The notes under the pieces were generated by a model. The model did no database searches, was not told the origin of the DNA, and saw only the letters and a program-made list of their open reading frames with translations. The translations under genes were made by a program, and so were the position numbers. 64,000 nt of DNA from Roseibium sp. Sym1 (GTDB lineage: Bacteria; Pseudomonadota; Alphaproteobacteria; Rhizobiales; Stappiaceae): NCBI RefSeq assembly GCF_027359675.1, contig NZ_CP114786.1:6630564-6694563 (forward strand), in the 5' to 3' direction. Each line of letters starts with the position of its first letter. The stretch's first letter is position 1. This document shows, one piece after another, positions 1 to 8,518 of the stretch.

Positions 1-290
1 GCCGGGTCGGCGACCTCTTCGCCATCCTGGCTCACCTGCCAGGCCAGCCGGATGTACAAGGGAGCTTCGATGGACAGCACCGTTCCCCAGATGCGCCGGC
101 GTCCGTTGCCGTCGATCTCGTAACACGCGCCGCCGGCGAAGGGTTCAATTCCCGCCTCGACCTCGCCGTCGCCCGCTTCCCGGAACGGCGACGGCCACCA
201 GAGGTCGAGCCGGTCGACAAACAGCGAGAAGGCCTGATCCCTGGGCAGGTCAAGCAAACTTTCGAACCGGCATTCTGTTTCGTGCGTCAT
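1..290 (-). CDS. SRPBCC/AHSA1-like protein (3' end beyond window)
   Basis: The minus-strand frame opens with ATG at 288-290 and stays open to the left edge, giving 96 visible residues with the C-terminus missing. The visible part contains FSLFVDRLDLWWP (about residues 21-33) and a strand-rich segment ending WGTVLSIEAPLYIRLAW (about 68-84), the pattern of START-like SRPBCC proteins of the Hsp90-activator (AHSA1) type. These are small hydrophobic-ligand-binding folds; no ligand can be deduced. It is divergent from the MBL hydrolase, with a 156-bp gap that probably holds both promoters. Family call is moderate because only the N-terminal half is present. Confidence 0.6.
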   Translation of the reverse strand, partial: MTHETECRFESLLDLPRDQAFSLFVDRLDLWWPSPFREAGDGEVEAGIEPFAGGACYEIDGNGRRRIWGTVLSIEAPLYIRLAWQVSQDGEEVADP

Positions 291-446
291 CGTGTTTCGT
301 AGAGCATTGGTGACAGTTAAACGATTGAATCCATTTCATACTGTTTCACAGAAAGCCCCGGATTGGCAAAGTTCTGCTTCCCTATCCGATTCAAACGTCA
401 GATACATGACGCGGCACCGCGTGCATGACAAGGGAAACCGGCCGGC

Positions 447-1349
447 ATGAAACATGATCGACAGTTTGATCCGAACTACGGAAGTGCCACTGAAGTGGCA
501 CCGGGCATCCGCCGGCTGACTGCGAACAACCCCGGCCCTTTCACATTCTTCGGAACCAACACGTATCTTCTCGGCACACGCAGGCTGATCTGCGTCGACC
601 CGGGTCCCGCCATGCCGGAGCATGTCGAGACGATCCTCAGGATTGCGGACGGCGCGGAGATCGAGGCCATCCTGGTCACCCACACCCATGTCGATCATTC
701 GCCCGGCGCGCGCCTTTTGAAAGAGCATTGCGGCGCCCCGATTGTCGGTTGCGGCCCGCATAAACCCGCCCGCGCGCTCGGCGAGAACGAGATCAATCCG
801 CTCGATGCCAGCGGTGACAAGCTCCACCAACCGGACCGCCTGCTCGGCGACGGCGACATCTTCGCCGCCAGCGAACTGCGGCTTGAGACCGTCGGCACGC
901 CGGGGCACACGGCCAATCATCTGTGTTTTGCCATTGAAGGCACGCAATTGCTGCTGTCGGCCGATCACGTCATGGGATGGGCGACGTCCGTCGTCGCCCC
1001 GCCCGACGGCAACATGCGCGACTACATGGCGTCCATAGACACGCTGCTGAAACGGAGCGAAAACATCTATCTTCCCGGGCATGGCGGCGCTGTTGCCGAT
1101 GCCCTGACCTATGTCGAAGCGCTGAAACAGCACAGGCTCAAGCGCGAAAGCGCCATTCTGGACCAGCTGGCAGGTGCCGAAAAAACCATTCAGGAGATTG
1201 TGGCGGCGCTGTACGCGGACATCGATCCCGCCCTGCATCCCGCCGCGGGCCTGTCGGTGTTTGCCCATCTGGAGGACCTGTCCGGCCGGGATCTTGTGAC
1301 ACCCACCCCCGCGCTGACGCTCGGCGCCCGCTACCGCGCCAGCGCTTGA
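447..1349 (+). CDS. MBL-fold metallo-hydrolase (LACTB2-like)
   Basis: 300-residue cytoplasmic metallo-beta-lactamase-fold protein. The zinc site is complete: HTHVDH at residues 79-84, H154 in GTPGHTANH, D173 in SADHV and H212 in PGHGG. The last 60 or so residues look like the winged-helix extension of LACTB2/RNase-Z-like hydrolases, so the substrate may be a nucleic acid or a thioester; the sequence does not decide. The ATG lies after a purine-rich stretch (GGGAAACCGG). No operon partner is visible: the next gene converges from the other strand 30 bp downstream. Confidence 0.85.
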   Translation: MKHDRQFDPNYGSATEVAPGIRRLTANNPGPFTFFGTNTYLLGTRRLICVDPGPAMPEHVETILRIADGAEIEAILVTHTHVDHSPGARLLKEHCGAPIVGCGPHKPARALGENEINPLDASGDKLHQPDRLLGDGDIFAASELRLETVGTPGHTANHLCFAIEGTQLLLSADHVMGWATSVVAPPDGNMRDYMASIDTLLKRSENIYLPGHGGAVADALTYVEALKQHRLKRESAILDQLAGAEKTIQEIVAALYADIDPALHPAAGLSVFAHLEDLSGRDLVTPTPALTLGARYRASA

Positions 1350-1379
1350 GACAATGTCCGACCGCACATGGCGCGCAGC

Positions 1380-2369
1380 CTATCCTTCCAGATCGGTCTG
1401 GTCGGGCCCGTCCGCGACGGGCGCGTCCTCCTCCTCGAAAAAGGGCTTGAACCCCGGCAACGGGATTGTCTCGCGCGGCTCCACGGCAGGCTCGGGCTGC
1501 AGCTCCTCCTCCTCCACCTGGCTCTCGTCGACCGCGAGCCGGGAGAGATCGCCATACGTCTCCAGAAGCACGCGGTCGATCTCGGCGAATACACTGCGAA
1601 TGTGATCCGCGTTTCCCGTCAGGTCCTTGAGCGGTGTGCGGGACCGGGCGCGAACATCCAGGAGCGCGCCCACAGGATCGGGCCGGATGCGAAGGACCAC
1701 ATCCGTTTCAAGTCCCAGGAGCTGCGAAGAGCCTTCCGCCTGCAGGCGCGTGGCGGCATCGAGCAGGTCGGGCGGCAATTCGTCCACGACCTGCCAATTC
1801 AGGCCTTCCAGCGCCTTGGCACCGGCGGCGTGCAATTGCGCGGTCGAGATGCGATACCGTCTCGAAACGATGTCCGCAAAACGCGCGGGCTGCCTATCGG
1901 CCTGCAGACGCCCGTCCTGCGCCGCACCGGTAAAAGCGGGCCAGACATGTTGTTCAAGCGCATCGTCAAACCATGCCAGAAAGGGTTGATCTTCCGCGAT
2001 GGCCCGCAACTTGATTTCCGGCGGTTGCGCGGCGTCCGTCGACAGGTCATGCGCACCGGGACGAAGGATCAGTATGCCGACGACCAGCGCGGGCGGCCCG
2101 AGCGCAAGCAGGCCGAAGACCGTTCCGGTCAGCGCGGCGGGAACGCCTGGCCCTCCCCTGGCCCAGATGCGGTTGAAGGCGTAAAAGGCAAGCGCGAGCG
2201 CGCCCAATGCGATGACCGCGGCCACCATGAGCGACAGAACGAAGACGTCTGCATCGATCAAGCCGAAGCGTTTTGCCAGGAACGCGGTCGCGGCAACGGC
2301 CAGGCCGATGGAGCCCAGCTTGCGGCTGGCAGGAGCCGCGGAGGTGCGATAAACGGCGTAGCGCTTCAT
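1380..2369 (-). CDS. DUF1499 family membrane protein
   Basis: 329 residues from the ATG at 2367-2369, which follows an ACGGGA-type ribosome site; an in-frame extension to 2450 would add 27 polar residues and is less likely. Three hydrophobic segments (about residues 20-34, 43-66 and 78-102) are followed by the DUF1499 core: DLSTDAAQPPEI near 108, then a block with LETDVVLRIRPD, LLDVRARSRTPLKDL and a Asn-Ala-x-x-Ile-Arg helix near 230-275. The C-terminal 45 residues are acidic and Pro-rich and probably disordered. Function of DUF1499 is unknown. Confidence 0.75.
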   Translation of the reverse strand: MKRYAVYRTSAAPASRKLGSIGLAVAATAFLAKRFGLIDADVFVLSLMVAAVIALGALALAFYAFNRIWARGGPGVPAALTGTVFGLLALGPPALVVGILILRPGAHDLSTDAAQPPEIKLRAIAEDQPFLAWFDDALEQHVWPAFTGAAQDGRLQADRQPARFADIVSRRYRISTAQLHAAGAKALEGLNWQVVDELPPDLLDAATRLQAEGSSQLLGLETDVVLRIRPDPVGALLDVRARSRTPLKDLTGNADHIRSVFAEIDRVLLETYGDLSRLAVDESQVEEEELQPEPAVEPRETIPLPGFKPFFEEEDAPVADGPDQTDLEG

Positions 2370-2561
2370 GTTGTCCCGTCTTGCCATGCGAACACGCGGC
2401 CATAACGGACGGCCGGACGTGACCTCATTGTTTGTTCGTATACGGCCCAAAAGTCAAAAATGAACTTCACTTCCGCGTCCGACGGCGCATAAATGTTCAC
2501 AGGGCAACACGAAATCCGCACTGGCGGACAAGCAGCAACCAGTCGAAATTCGGGGTGGGGA

Positions 2562-2999
2562 ATGACCGGAATACGCTCCCGTCATCCGGCAGAAGGGCCG
2601 GATCACCGGAGAAGCAGGAGACCCGGCAGCGCCGGCCGGTTTCCAGCTGCGCTGTTCCGTCCCGGATATGTCAATATCTGCCTGTGCCACCTGATGGTCC
2701 TGGCTCTTCTGACAGTGCCGCTTGCCCTGGCGATTTCCATTCGCTACGCGGCCCCCGAAGGCCGCTGCCTGGAGGCTCACTACCTCTATCTCCGTACAAC
2801 GATTGCCGTTCTCGTGATCGGCACCGGAACCGGCGGCCTGTTGATCCTCTTCGGTGCACCCCTGTCGTCGGGCTTGATGCTTGCAGGCCTGGGCCTGATC
2901 GCGGCAACCCTGACGCTGACCCTTGCGCGCTGCTGCAACGGGTTCTGCCGGGCCCTGCTCGGCCGCCCGCTTCGCAATCCGAAAAGCTATCTTGTTTGA
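2562..2999 (+). CDS. small DUF4870/Tic20-like membrane protein
   Basis: 145 residues from ATG 2562, chosen because GGGGTGGGG sits just upstream; an in-frame ATG at 2493 lacks such a site. After a basic N-terminus there are three hydrophobic stretches (about residues 40-60, 75-95 and 98-118), and the chain ends in NPKSYLV. The spacing and the terminal Asn-Pro-x-x-Tyr/Trp-Leu motif resemble small alphaproteobacterial membrane proteins of the DUF4870 type. It is divergent from the DUF1499 gene. No function can be assigned. Confidence 0.5.
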   Translation: MTGIRSRHPAEGPDHRRSRRPGSAGRFPAALFRPGYVNICLCHLMVLALLTVPLALAISIRYAAPEGRCLEAHYLYLRTTIAVLVIGTGTGGLLILFGAPLSSGLMLAGLGLIAATLTLTLARCCNGFCRALLGRPLRNPKSYLV

Positions 3000-3278
3000 C
3001 CCGGCGAGACCGCCTTCAAAGGTAAGATCCGCCATTTGGTAAATAAAACCTTACCTCAATACTTCATTTTCATCTCCTTTTCGTTACATCTTGTTATGGT
3101 TTTTGACTGGCCGTTTTCCGCCATCAGGCGCATGCTTTAACCGTCGAAATCAGGAATCGACAGACGCAAGGGCAACATGCCCTTCCTTTGCCGCATTTGG
3201 ATACGACATGCACGCGGCCCGCGGAAACCAACTCTCAACCAGTATGCGGGCCCTGGTAATGAAAAACGGACCTGACAA
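3000..3278. other. AT-richer intergenic stretch
   Basis: 279 bp between the small membrane protein and the 47-residue protein. The first part (about 3030-3110) is pyrimidine- and A/T-rich and could hold a promoter, but no clear -35/-10 pair stands out. No hairpin terminator was seen. Confidence 0.3.
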
Positions 3279-3422
3279 ATGTCTGAGCAAACCAACCGCC
3301 CGACCCAGTCCAATTCGGCCGACGCGAAACTTGTCAATCTCTACAAGCCGGTCGGAATTGCTGCACTCAACGCGGCGGCGCTGTGCCGGAAACCGGCCAC
3401 GGTGACGAAAAAAGGCAAGTAA
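3279..3422 (+). CDS. 47-residue small protein
   Basis: A short frame from ATG 3279 to TAA 3420-3422. The N-terminus is Ser/Asn/Gln-rich, followed by LVNLYKPVGIAALNAAALC (about residues 18-36), a short amphipathic Ala-rich segment, and a basic tail ending KKGK. The segment is protein-like and GC use in codon third positions fits the neighbours, which is why it is listed. The ribosome site is weak (ACGGACC). It lies 159 bp upstream of corA on the same strand. Function unknown; translation unproven. Confidence 0.45.
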   Translation: MSEQTNRPTQSNSADAKLVNLYKPVGIAALNAAALCRKPATVTKKGK

Positions 3423-3581
3423 ACCGCCTCGACCCGGCGGCACCTGATCATCTGATTGCCGGACCGGGCAACGGTCCGGCCCGTGCCGCCTGAAGGCCGC
3501 TCGACGGTTGCCGAGACAGGGCCACTTGGGCAAACTGCCGCCGACAAGGGCACGCTTCGTGTCCATGCGGAGATTGCCGAA

Positions 3582-4556
3582 ATGATCATTGCCTACTGTC
3601 CCTCGGTCAATGGCCTGGAGCGCGTTGAACTGGCGCCCGGCGATTCCTTGCCCCCCACCTCCATCTGGATCGACCTTGTCGCGCCCACCCAGGCCGAGCA
3701 GCAATCGGCCGAAAAGCTGATGGGCGCCGAGATTCCGACTCGCGAGGAAATAGCTTCGATCGAGACGTCGGAGCGGCTCTATCTGGAACCGGGTGCTGTC
3801 GTCATGACGGCACAGCTGCCCATTGCCACGCGGATGATCGATCCGGCCCTGTCTTCGGTGACCTTCGTTGTCAACGCAAAACGGTTGGTGACGGTGCGCT
3901 ACGGCGAGCCCAGATCGATCTCGCTGGTGTCGAAGAAGGTGCAGGGTGACAAGACCATCGCCCACAAGGGGCCAGCGGTCCTGTTCGCGATGCTGGACAT
4001 CATCGTCGACCGCTGCGCCGATGAAATGGAGAACGCGTCCGCGCGTTATGACGATCTCGCCGTCGAGGTCTTCGGCGAAGGGCTCAACACGCGCAAGACC
4101 GCGAGTTACCAGATCGCCATCAAGCGTCTGGGACAGGTCGGCCTGCATGTTTCCAAGATGCATGACGTGTGCACGAGCCTGTCCAGGATGCTGCTCTACA
4201 TGAGCACCAACGCCAAACGGCTCGGCCTTGACGAGCAACAGGTCGCGGACTGCAAGATGTTCGGCCGCGATATCCACTCGATCAAGGAGCACGGCGACGC
4301 CCTCGACAACAAGCTGTCGTTTCTGCTGGACGCCACGGTCGGTCTGGTCACGCTCGAGCAAAACCAGATTTCCAAGATCTTCACGGTGCTAGGGCTGGTT
4401 TTCCTGCCGCCCACCCTGATCGCGTCGATCTACGGAATGAACTTCACCAACATGCCCGAACTGGAATGGCAGCAGGGTTTCCTGTTTTCCATCGGAATGA
4501 TGCTGGTCTCGGTCGTTCTGACCTTTTTGTTCTTCCGGTGGAAGCGGCTGCTCTAG
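3582..4556 (+). CDS. corA: CorA family divalent cation transporter
   Basis: 324 residues from ATG 3582, which has GGAG 9 bases upstream; a longer frame from 3456 would add 42 residues with no ribosome site. The protein has the CorA layout: a large soluble N-terminal domain, a long helix (about residues 150-260), and two C-terminal membrane segments (about 263-283 and 301-320) separated by the signature Gly-Met-Asn (285-287, in YGMNF). It would form a pentameric inner-membrane channel for Mg2+ (or Co2+/Ni2+). The positively charged end WKRLL fits a cytoplasmic C-terminus. It converges on pdxH with 27 bp between. Confidence 0.92.
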   Translation: MIIAYCPSVNGLERVELAPGDSLPPTSIWIDLVAPTQAEQQSAEKLMGAEIPTREEIASIETSERLYLEPGAVVMTAQLPIATRMIDPALSSVTFVVNAKRLVTVRYGEPRSISLVSKKVQGDKTIAHKGPAVLFAMLDIIVDRCADEMENASARYDDLAVEVFGEGLNTRKTASYQIAIKRLGQVGLHVSKMHDVCTSLSRMLLYMSTNAKRLGLDEQQVADCKMFGRDIHSIKEHGDALDNKLSFLLDATVGLVTLEQNQISKIFTVLGLVFLPPTLIASIYGMNFTNMPELEWQQGFLFSIGMMLVSVVLTFLFFRWKRLL

Positions 4557-4583
4557 GCCGTAGTGACCTATTAAATTGTGTAT

Positions 4584-5219
4584 TCAGGGATACAGCCGCA
4601 CTTTCGACCAGGGCTGATCCGGCCCCGTGCGGGTGAACTGAACCCTGTCATGCAGCCGGAACGGCCTGTCGTGCCAGAATTCGATTGATGTCGGCACGAG
4701 CCGCATGCCGGACCAGTGACCGGGCCGCGGAATTTCCCCGATGCCAAACCGGGCGGTGTATTTGGCAACTTCCTTTTCCAGCGCGAAGCGGCTTTCCAGC
4801 GGCCGGGACTGTTTCGATGCCCAGGCCCCTATCCGGCTGCCGCGCGCACGCGACTGGTAATATTCGTCGGCTTCCTCGCCGGAAACCTCAACGACATTTC
4901 CCCGGATCCGGACCTGCCGGCGCAGGGACTTCCAGTGAAAACACATAGCCGCCTTGCCGGAGGCCAGAAGTTCACGGCCCTTGGCGCTTTCGAAATTTGT
5001 GTAAAAAACGAAACCGCCTTCATCGAAACCCTTGAGCAGCACCATCCGCACATTCGGCAGGCCGTCCTCGTCGACTGTCGCCAACGACAAAGCGTTCGGA
5101 TCGTTCGGTTCGGACGCCTTGGCGTCTTCAAGCCATTCAGAAAAAAGGTCAAACGGTTCCACAACCTGTGTGAAGTCACCTTTTGTTAACTCTTCCGGCG
5201 GATCTTTGAGGTCTGTCAT
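4584..5219 (-). CDS. pdxH: pyridoxamine 5'-phosphate oxidase
   Basis: 211 residues from ATG 5217-5219. PdxH oxidises pyridoxine/pyridoxamine 5'-phosphate to pyridoxal 5'-phosphate using FMN. The FMN-binding signature is visible in [18 protein letters not shown] (about residues 58-75), followed by the SAKGRELL and [12 protein letters not shown] blocks, and by the C-terminal dimer/substrate region [11 protein letters not shown] and WSKVRLYP. Length is normal for the family. A longer frame to 5264 adds 15 residues without a clear ribosome site. The gene diverges from the lipoprotein gene with 78 bp between. Confidence 0.95.
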   Translation of the reverse strand: MTDLKDPPEELTKGDFTQVVEPFDLFSEWLEDAKASEPNDPNALSLATVDEDGLPNVRMVLLKGFDEGGFVFYTNFESAKGRELLASGKAAMCFHWKSLRRQVRIRGNVVEVSGEEADEYYQSRARGSRIGAWASKQSRPLESRFALEKEVAKYTARFGIGEIPRPGHWSGMRLVPTSIEFWHDRPFRLHDRVQFTRTGPDQPWSKVRLYP

Positions 5220-5297
5220 CGGTAACCTGTCGAAGGAATTGACGCCCTGCAGCCAGGCAAGCACATGCCGAATACGGGGCAGTCTCGAGATGTTTGT

Positions 5298-5765
5298 ATG
5301 CGTTCATATACTGGCCGGCACATCAAGATCCACCCCCTTGCGGCAATCCTGCTTGTGGCAGGCACCGCCCTGGGTGGCTGCAGCCAGGTCTCCGTGCCGG
5401 TGGGCAGCAACAACATCGATACGCCAACGGTCCTGACGGGGTCGATCCCCTCCGCGTCCGACGTCGCATATTCCGACATCAGCGAAGGCGACCGCGGCAT
5501 CATCGCCGCGCATCTCGATTCGCTCAGCGAAGACCTGTCGGACGTCCAAACCGTTGAGACCCTGTCCGTGTCCTGGCTGAATTCCGTCAGCGGCAATTCC
5601 GGAACCGTTTCCCGCATTGATGTGTCCTTGCTTGGCGATACCGGCTGCCTGTCCTTCCGCACAACAGCCAACACCATTGCCGGGATCAAGCTTTACGACG
5701 GTTCGGCCTGCCGGGACGTGACCCAAAAGTTTGCCGTCATCTCGCTTACCGTTTCCGACGCTTGA
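5298..5765 (+). CDS. 17-kDa-antigen-like lipoprotein
   Basis: 155 residues from ATG 5298. A basic start, a hydrophobic core (about residues 12-26) and the lipobox LGGC with C28 indicate export and lipid attachment. The mature part contains [15 protein letters not shown] and, after a Cys-containing strand, [11 protein letters not shown] near the C-terminus; this Cys/strand pattern resembles the surface-antigen (RT0821/Lpp0805, 17-kDa antigen-type) domain of alphaproteobacterial outer-membrane lipoproteins. The match is by eye. A weak hairpin (AGCAGG/CCTGCT) follows the stop. Confidence 0.65.
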   Translation: MRSYTGRHIKIHPLAAILLVAGTALGGCSQVSVPVGSNNIDTPTVLTGSIPSASDVAYSDISEGDRGIIAAHLDSLSEDLSDVQTVETLSVSWLNSVSGNSGTVSRIDVSLLGDTGCLSFRTTANTIAGIKLYDGSACRDVTQKFAVISLTVSDA

Positions 5766-5964
5766 ATAGCAGGGAAAACCTGCTTAAACCGGGAAGTCTT
5801 CAATCCGGTGCGGAGGTCTGGAATTTTTTCCTATCCATCCCGATATAGAGGGCAAGTCCGGCCAGGCCCGGTCGCCACAGTCCGGCTCTCCTGCACCCAA
5901 ATTCGGCAGGGACAGCTGAGCATGGGACGCCTTGCCGGAAAATCTAGGAAACCTGGTGCAACGA

Positions 5965-6957
5965 ATGCGTGATCCCTACAGCGTTCTCGGGGTGGCGAAA
6001 TCCGCCAGCGAGGGCGACATAAAAAAGGCCTTCCGAAAACTGGCCAAGAAATACCATCCGGATCAGAACAAGGACGATCCGGAAGCCCAGAAGCGTTTCT
6101 CCGAAGCCAACCAGGCGTATGAAATCGTTGGCGACAAGGAAAAGCGTGCCAAATTCGACCGCGGTGAAATCGACGCGGAAGGCAAACCGCGCTTTCAGGG
6201 CGGCGGTTTCGACGGCTTTTCCGGATATGAGGATTTTGGCGCGGCGGGCGGTACCCGTGGGTTCCGGTCCGGTGGCGCACGTCCGGGCGGCAGTTCCGGC
6301 GGCGGCAGTTTCGACGATATTCTCAACGACATCTTCGGAAGTTTCGGCGGCGGCGGGCGTGCACGTAGCGGCGGCGGCGAAGGCTTTGCCGGCGGGGCGC
6401 GCGCAAAGGCCGCGCCCAAGCAGAAAGGCAGCAATGCCGAGATCGTTGCCCGGGTGTCCCTGGAGGACATTGTCAACTCCGGCAAGACCCAGGTTACGCT
6501 GCCGAGCGGCAAGACCGTCAATGTCACGCTTCCCAAGGGGGTCGTGGAAGGCGAGAAGATCCGTCTCAAGGGGCAGGGCCATCCGGGAGAAAACGGTGGT
6601 CCTCCAGGCGACGCCATGGTGGAAATCCGGCTGAAACCGCACAAGCTGTTCGAGGTCAAGGGATCGGATTTGCATCTCGACCTGCCGCTGACGCTCTACG
6701 AAGCGGTGCTGGGCGCCAAGGTGCGGACACCCACGCTGTCAGGGGCGGTCAGCCTGACCATTCCGGCCAATGCCTCCAGCGGCAAGACCATGCGCCTCAA
6801 GGGAAAGGGCCTGCCGACCAAGAATGGCGGCCACGGCGACCTTTTGGTCAAGCTGCAGATCATCATGCCGCCGCATGGCGACGATGAGCTGGACACCCTG
6901 ATGAAGGCCTGGAAGGAAATCACGCCCTACAGGGCACGTGGACCGGAGTTCGACTGA
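5965..6957 (+). CDS. DnaJ-type (class B/CbpA-like) co-chaperone
   Basis: 330 residues from ATG 5965. The J domain (residues 1-65) carries HPD at 31-33, which stimulates the ATPase of DnaK. It is followed by a Gly/Phe-rich linker (about 82-145) and two C-terminal substrate-binding beta domains (about 158-325, with LPKGVVEGEKIRLKGQG and LRLKGKGLP-type repeats). There is no Cys-rich zinc finger, so it is a class B or CbpA-like J protein rather than DnaJ itself. The in-frame ATG at 5932 would place 11 residues before the J domain. A strong terminator follows at 6985. Confidence 0.9.
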   Translation: MRDPYSVLGVAKSASEGDIKKAFRKLAKKYHPDQNKDDPEAQKRFSEANQAYEIVGDKEKRAKFDRGEIDAEGKPRFQGGGFDGFSGYEDFGAAGGTRGFRSGGARPGGSSGGGSFDDILNDIFGSFGGGGRARSGGGEGFAGGARAKAAPKQKGSNAEIVARVSLEDIVNSGKTQVTLPSGKTVNVTLPKGVVEGEKIRLKGQGHPGENGGPPGDAMVEIRLKPHKLFEVKGSDLHLDLPLTLYEAVLGAKVRTPTLSGAVSLTIPANASSGKTMRLKGKGLPTKNGGHGDLLVKLQIIMPPHGDDELDTLMKAWKEITPYRARGPEFD

Positions 6958-6984
6958 ACCGGCCACAGCAAAGTGCCAAGGACC

Positions 6985-7012
6985 AAGTGCCGCCGTGAGG
7001 CGGCACTTTTCG
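6985..7012. terminator. bidirectional Rho-independent terminator
   Basis: Perfect 10-bp stem AAGTGCCGCC / GGCGGCACTT with a GTGA loop, followed by TTTTCGTTT on the plus strand and preceded by A-rich bases for the minus strand. It sits between the convergent dnaJ-like gene and the SRPBCC gene and can serve both. Confidence 0.85.
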
Positions 7013-7038
7013 TTTGGGCGGCAAGACACGGCGCCCGG

Positions 7039-7530
7039 TCAGGCCTGCAGTTCTTCCAGAAGCTCGGCCAGCATCTCCATGCCCTTGCCCCAGCCCTTGT
7101 CGAGGCCACTTATGGCGCCGGCGAAACAGGCGATTTCGGCGTCGGTGGCCTCGTGGGGTGTCCAGACCAGCCGGACATCCGTTTGATCGCCCTCCGTTTG
7201 AAACGTCACCGTGGTCAGGAGAACACGCGGCCAGTCGGGCATCATCGGATTGGCGGAAACGTTCCAGTCGGCGTCCGAGACAGAATGCAGCCAGACGAGT
7301 TTTTCCGGTTCGACCACTTCGGTGTACTCGACCCGTTGAAAGTGGGAGCCGCCTCCGAATTTCATCTCGTTGAGCCACAGGCCGCCTGGCCTGACATCCA
7401 GCTTGTGGATGACCGTTTCGACCCCTGGCCCGTACCAGCGGGCCAAAAGGTCCGGCTCCGTCCAGCTTCGCCAGACAAGATCGCGGGGCGCATTAAAACG
7501 TCTATCAAGTATGAATTCCGGCAAAGCCAC
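7039..7530 (-). CDS. SRPBCC/AHSA1 domain protein
   Basis: 163 residues. The opening FILDRRFNAPRDLVWRSW followed by LLARWYGP (about residues 6-36) is the hallmark of AHSA1-type SRPBCC proteins, and RPGGLWLNEMKFG and the C-terminal helix DKGWGKGMEMLAELLEEL fit. It starts 11 bp after the ArsR stop on the same strand, forming the very common ArsR-SRPBCC two-gene unit in which the regulator is thought to control the ligand-binding partner. The ligand is not known. Confidence 0.88.
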   Translation of the reverse strand: MALPEFILDRRFNAPRDLVWRSWTEPDLLARWYGPGVETVIHKLDVRPGGLWLNEMKFGGGSHFQRVEYTEVVEPEKLVWLHSVSDADWNVSANPMMPDWPRVLLTTVTFQTEGDQTDVRLVWTPHEATDAEIACFAGAISGLDKGWGKGMEMLAELLEELQA

Positions 7531-7541
7531 TTTTCGTCTCC

Positions 7542-7895
7542 CTAACGTTCAACGTTTTTGAGTTCTTCCAGAAGCGCGTCGAGCTGGTCGAAGTTTGATG
7601 ACCAGAAACGCTGAAACTCCTCAAGCCAGGCGATCGCCTCCTTCATCGGCGCGGCATTCAGCCTTGCCGGTCTGGATTGCCGCTCGACACCGCGCGTGAT
7701 CAATCCCGCCCTTTCCAGCACTTTCAGGTGTTTCGACACAGCGGGCTGGCTCATCTCGAATGGTTTGGCCAGCTCGTTGACCGGCGCTTCTCCGGCGGCA
7801 AGCCTTGTCAGGATCGCCCTGCGTGTGGGATCGGCGAGCGCGGAAAATACCGCATCGAGATTGCCGCCCTCCATTTCATAACCAACCTGTTCCAT
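7542..7895 (-). CDS. ArsR-family transcriptional regulator
   Basis: 117 residues if started at ATG 7893-7895; an internal ATG at 7874 gives 110 and matches where many relatives begin (NLDAVFSALADPTRRAIL). The winged helix is clear: ALADPTRRAILTRLAAGEAPVNELA, then MSQPAVSKHLKVLERAGLI as the recognition helix-turn-helix (about residues 49-67). No Cys metal-site motif (ELCVCDL type) is seen, so it belongs to the non-metal-sensing group paired with SRPBCC proteins. A palindrome ATAAC-N6-GTTAT overlaps the upstream start, suggesting autoregulation. Confidence 0.88.
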   Translation of the reverse strand: MEQVGYEMEGGNLDAVFSALADPTRRAILTRLAAGEAPVNELAKPFEMSQPAVSKHLKVLERAGLITRGVERQSRPARLNAAPMKEAIAWLEEFQRFWSSNFDQLDALLEELKNVER

Positions 7896-7909
7896 AACCA
7901 AATAGTTAT
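7894..7909. promoter_or_regulatory. candidate ArsR operator ATAAC-N6-GTTAT
   Basis: Inverted repeat with 5-bp arms around CAAATA, overlapping the first ATG of the ArsR gene. Similar TAACCAAA-type palindromes are typical of ArsR-SRPBCC units (from memory). If this is the operator, translation may begin at the internal ATG 7874. Confidence 0.5.
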
Positions 7910-7959
7910 ATTACAAAGCGGCCCGTGTCCAGCCACGGTTGCGATTTCTTTCATGCCAT

Positions 7960-7969
7960 GTTATATAAC
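7960..7969. promoter_or_regulatory. candidate MarR operator palindrome
   Basis: Perfect 10-bp palindrome GTTATATAAC, 22 bp upstream of the MarR start and within an A/T-rich segment that also contains TTGTTATG. MarR proteins usually bind such sites over their own promoter. Confidence 0.45.
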
Positions 7970-7991
7970 TTGTTATGTTTATAAGGACAGT

Positions 7992-8516
7992 ATGATGGAA
8001 GATGTCGTCCGCGCGCTCGGTTATGCCACGCTTGGCAGCCGGTTGAAGCGCATAGGTGAAATGCTGCAGGCACAAACACAGGACCTGACAAGCGAACTTG
8101 CCGGAACAGACCTGCCGACACCACAGAACCCGGTGCTGGCGGCACTTGACCGGCAAGGCCCCTTGAGCATCGGCGAGCTGGCCCGGGTCCTCGGCCAAAG
8201 CCAGCCGGGCGTGACCCGCATGATCAACAGGATGAAATCCGACGGACTGGTGGCCGCCCGGCCCCATGAAGACGACCGCCGTGTCAGCACCATCGCCCTG
8301 ACGGCCAGGGGACGAAACCTCGTCGACCACCTGAAAGCGACGCTGTGGCCGGCAGTGTCACTCGCTGTGGCGGATGCCTGCAGGGATCTGGACGGGGCGT
8401 TGCTCGATCAGCTCGATCAGCTGGAAACCGCGCTTGCCGACAAGACACTCAGTGCGCGCCAGACGGGACAGCCTCTGCCTGACTGGGACACCCTGACCTC
8501 CGCCGAGGAGCAATAG
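7992..8516 (+). CDS. MarR-family transcriptional regulator
   Basis: 174 residues from ATG 7992 (an ATG one codon later is equally possible), with AAGG upstream. The winged helix-turn-helix is in the middle: PLSIGELARVLGQSQPGVTR followed by MINRMKSDGLVAARPHEDDRR (about residues 57-100), the typical MarR recognition helix and wing. Flanking helices would form the dimer interface. The GNAT gene begins 2 bp after its stop, so the two are co-transcribed. A palindrome lies upstream. Confidence 0.9.
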   Translation: MMEDVVRALGYATLGSRLKRIGEMLQAQTQDLTSELAGTDLPTPQNPVLAALDRQGPLSIGELARVLGQSQPGVTRMINRMKSDGLVAARPHEDDRRVSTIALTARGRNLVDHLKATLWPAVSLAVADACRDLDGALLDQLDQLETALADKTLSARQTGQPLPDWDTLTSAEEQ

Positions 8517-8518
8517 AG

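Noticed and set aside
135..155. GGTTCAATTCCCGCC resembling a tRNA T-arm
   Set aside because: It lies within the SRPBCC coding frame and no acceptor or anticodon arm surrounds it.
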